A DNA stretch of 64,000 nucleotides, taken from assembly GCF_031624495.1 (NCBI RefSeq), contig NZ_JAMQOP010000001.1:868001-932000 (forward strand), read 5' to 3'. The stretch is from Halogeometricum sp. S1BR25-6. GTDB lineage: Archaea > Halobacteriota > Halobacteria > Halobacteriales > Haloferacaceae. Position numbers and translations under genes: made by a program. Shown in pieces: positions 62,252 through 64,000 of the stretch. Each line of letters opens with the position of its first letter. Position 1 is the stretch's first letter. The notes under the pieces were generated by a model. It made no database searches. It was not told the origin of the DNA and worked only from the letters and a program-made list of their open reading frames with translations.

Positions 62252-62812
62252 TCAGCCGTCCTCGGACGGGCCGTACCGCTCGGCCGCCGAACTGAACCCG
62301 TACTCGTCGACCTCGCGGGACCGGCGCTCCTCGCGCGCGGCGAACGCTTCGGGGTCCGGCGAGGCGTCGTCGTCGACGCGGGCGAACGATTTGTGCACCT
62401 TCGTGTGACACCATCGGCAGAGCGCGACCGTCACCTCGTGGGAGGGGTCGGCGCCGGCGCTCGCGCCTCCGTCGTCCCCGTCTCCGGACCCCCCGTACGA
62501 GAGGTGGTGCTCTTCGAGGAGGGGGCGCGCGCCCGTCTCGTGGGCCATGCGAACCTCTTCGAGGCCGCACCGGACGCACTCGCGGCCGTCGGTGGTCGAG
62601 CGGTAGTGCGGGCAGTCGCGGAACTCACATTCCTCGTCGGCGGCGACGCAGGCATAGTCGTCGGCGCGCCGGGCGGCCGCGAACGAGGGGTCGTCGCCGG
62701 CCCGGTCGAGGGCGAATCGACACCGGCCGTCGCCCGTGAGGTGGTCGCAGACGCCCGCGTGGTCGTACGGGTCGTCCACGCCGACGGGCGTCCCCGTGGG
62801 CGTCTTCTCCAT
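62252..62812 (-). CDS. HNH-like zinc-binding protein, haloarchaeal
   Basis: A 186-residue Cys/His-rich protein: CDHLTGDGRCRF, CVAADEECEFRDCPHY, ECVRCGLEEVRM, LLEEHHLSYGG and VTVALCRWCHTKVHKSF. The HH...LCxxCHxxVH pattern resembles an HNH nuclease beta-beta-alpha-metal site, and the other cysteines could bind a second zinc. It is possibly a nuclease, but the role is unknown. It converges with the membrane protein gene with an 11-bp gap. Confidence 0.75.
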   Translation of the reverse strand: MEKTPTGTPVGVDDPYDHAGVCDHLTGDGRCRFALDRAGDDPSFAAARRADDYACVAADEECEFRDCPHYRSTTDGRECVRCGLEEVRMAHETGARPLLEEHHLSYGGSGDGDDGGASAGADPSHEVTVALCRWCHTKVHKSFARVDDDASPDPEAFAAREERRSREVDEYGFSSAAERYGPSEDG

Positions 62813-62971
62813 AGCGGTCGGTGGGCGTCGACCGTCTTCAATGCGGGGTCCGGAACCGACCGCTCGTGGCGGAACCCCCGACGACCGAGCGTTCGAATCG
62901 CCGTTACGCCGTCACCGCCCGTCGGGAGGGGGCGGGCGGTTCTCGCCGGCGAGATTCGGCGCGAGAGATTT

Positions 62972-63346
62972 ATGTATCCGCTGGATGACACCCCGGTCGT
63001 GCACGTCGAACACCGTCGGAACGGAACGCCCCGAACCCTCGCCAGCGACGTGGAAGTCGCGGACAGTTTCCTCTCGAAGTCGCGCGGGCTGATGTTCCGC
63101 CGGAGGGTTCCCGACGACTACGCCCTCGTCTTCGAGTTCGACAGTCCCGACAGGCGGAGCCTCCACATGGTGTTCGTTCCCTTCCCTATCGACGCCCTGT
63201 GGCTGGTCGGCGAGGAGGTGACGAAGAAGAAGCGCCTGCGCGGGTGGGTCGGTATCGGGTTCGGACTCGCCGACCGAATCGTCGAACTGCCGGCCGGGGC
63301 CGCCGAGGACGTCGAACGCGGCGACACCGTCCGCCTCGTCGAGTGA
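62972..63346 (+). CDS. DUF192 family protein
   Basis: A 124-residue protein: VVHVEHRRNGTPRTLASDVEVADSFLSKSRGLMFRRRVPDDYALVFEFDSPDRRSLHMVFVPFPIDALWLV...VELPAGAAEDVERGDTVRLVE. The SRGLMFR, HMxFVPFPID and ELPAG motifs define DUF192 (YdiF/TTHA-type small beta protein). No signal peptide is seen. The ATG at 62972 is the best start after an AT-rich GAGATTT. The function is unknown. Confidence 0.85.
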   Translation: MYPLDDTPVVHVEHRRNGTPRTLASDVEVADSFLSKSRGLMFRRRVPDDYALVFEFDSPDRRSLHMVFVPFPIDALWLVGEEVTKKKRLRGWVGIGFGLADRIVELPAGAAEDVERGDTVRLVE

Positions 63347-63402
63347 CGGGAGCGCGTCGTTGGGGGCGGAACCGAACGGCGAAAACTGTCGGGAGGCGCT
63401 TG

Positions 63403-63410
63403 TTTAAGTA
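63403..63410 (+). promoter_or_regulatory. TATA box for the LeuA/CimA-family gene
   Basis: TTTAAGTA about 40 nt upstream of the GTG at 63446, which would give a short leader of about 12-15 nt. Confidence 0.45.
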
Positions 63411-63445
63411 CGTCGACGGTAACGAAGCGTGTGAGCACATGACTC

Positions 63446-64000
63446 GTGGTCGATTTATTCGGGGGTAACCCCACAACACCCCTCGCATCCGTTCTGGATT
63501 CTGACGACACGGTACAGCTCTTAGATACGACGCTGCGCGACGGCGAGCAGGCGCCGGGCATCTCGCTGTCCCCCGAGGAAAAGGCGGACATCGCCCGCGC
63601 GCTCGACCGGGCGAACGTCCCGTTCATCGAGGCGGGCAGCGCCTGCACCGGCGAAGGCGAGCGCGAGACCATCAGGCGGGTCACGGACCTCGGTCTCGAC
63701 GCGACGATAACCAGTTTCGCCCGCGGCGTGCAGAAGGACGTCGACCTCGCCCTCGACTGCGACGTGGACGGCGTCACCATCGTCGTTCCCGCCAGCGACC
63801 GCCACGTCGAGGACAAGGTCGGTACGACCCGCGACGGCGTCGTCGAGACGACCGGCGACCTCGTCGCCTACGCGAAGGACCACGGCCTCTGGGTCGAGGT
63901 CATCGGCGAGGACGGCTCCCGCGCGGACCTCGATTTCCTCGTCGACATCGCGGAGTCGGCCTTGGACGCCGGCGCCGACCGGACGTGCTACGCCGACACC
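63446..64000 (+). CDS. 2-isopropylmalate/citramalate synthase family (partial)
   Basis: 185 codons are visible, ending at the window edge. From GTG it reads VDLFGGNPTTPLASVLDSDDTVQLLDTTLRDGEQAPGISLSPEEK, the DRE-TIM metal signature of acyl-CoA condensing synthases. IEAGSACTGEGERETI, VDGVTIVVPASDRHVEDKVGTTRDGV and VEVIGEDGSRADLDFL follow. An in-frame TGA at 63440 fixes the GTG. Haloarchaeal relatives are (R)-citramalate or isopropylmalate synthases for isoleucine or leucine; specificity cannot be decided from the N-terminal part. Confidence 0.9.
   Translation, partial: MVDLFGGNPTTPLASVLDSDDTVQLLDTTLRDGEQAPGISLSPEEKADIARALDRANVPFIEAGSACTGEGERETIRRVTDLGLDATITSFARGVQKDVDLALDCDVDGVTIVVPASDRHVEDKVGTTRDGVVETTGDLVAYAKDHGLWVEVIGEDGSRADLDFLVDIAESALDAGADRTCYADT

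Overview
The window is a gene-dense, high-GC stretch of chromosome from a halophilic archaeon (class Halobacteria). The encoded proteins are strongly acidic. Many starts lie about 25-28 nt below a TATA element, as expected of leaderless transcripts. Exported proteins carry Tat or lipobox signals, and several families known mainly or only from haloarchaea are present (HAH_0734-type, HVO_0649-type zinc finger, DUF2298, DUF2070). The gene content and order resemble Haloferacales by recollection, but no species is claimed. About 70 protein genes and one tRNA are supported. The first gene (dtdA) and the last gene (LeuA/CimA family) run off the window.

Layout. 1-8.6 kb: D-aminoacyl-tRNA deacylase, a PAS sensor kinase, shikimate dehydrogenase, an acidic repeat protein with a C-terminal helix-hairpin-helix, an overlapping pabB-pabA-aminotransferase IV operon (folate branch) and a Rieske protein. 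8.6-9.1 kb: initiator tRNA-Met with three downstream copies of its own 3' end, each tied to an inverted repeat. 9.2-14.7 kb: surface-glycan genes (GtrA, GT2, DUF2298), HAH_0734 and a PQQ-type sugar dehydrogenase. 14.9-17.2 kb: the archaeal translation operon L44e-S27e-aIF2alpha-Nop10 plus a PAC2 protein. 17.2-23.5 kb: PhzF, a small zinc protein, a phosphoribosyltransferase, an AEC transporter, MTA phosphorylase, and an orphan siderophore-type binding protein behind a DtxR-type operator. 23.6-28.7 kb: a coiled-coil gene, smc and scpA. 28.8-36.8 kb: a hydrolase, gatB, MATE exporter, topoisomerase I, a four-hairpin intergenic array and GGGP synthase.

37-48.7 kb: aspS, followed by a recoded echo of its last codons and an AT-richer toxin-antitoxin module; then the CoA genes pantoate kinase and phosphopantothenate synthetase split by a lipoprotein gene; a membrane molybdopterin protein; a glutathionyl-hydroquinone-reductase-like protein; thi4; and dcd-thiR-methyltransferase. 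48.8-64 kb: AI-2E transporter, pth2, a two-PAS kinase, truD, DUF2103, the L37ae-rpoP-pcc1-pfdB-DUF3194 operon, a CBS-domain membrane protein, DUF2070, guaA amidotransferase subunit, a flippase-like membrane protein, an HNH-like protein, DUF192 and the LeuA/CimA-family gene.

How the parts connect. GatB with AspRS suggests tRNA-dependent amidation. Thi4, the nearby ThiR-like regulator and a tandem 13-bp repeat at the thi4 promoter suggest a local thiamine circuit. SMC, ScpA and a coiled-coil protein form a chromosome-organisation operon. Most of the window is conserved core genome. The accessory signals are the aspS echo with its toxin-antitoxin neighbour and the tRNA-Met satellite array; both look like scars of past integration.
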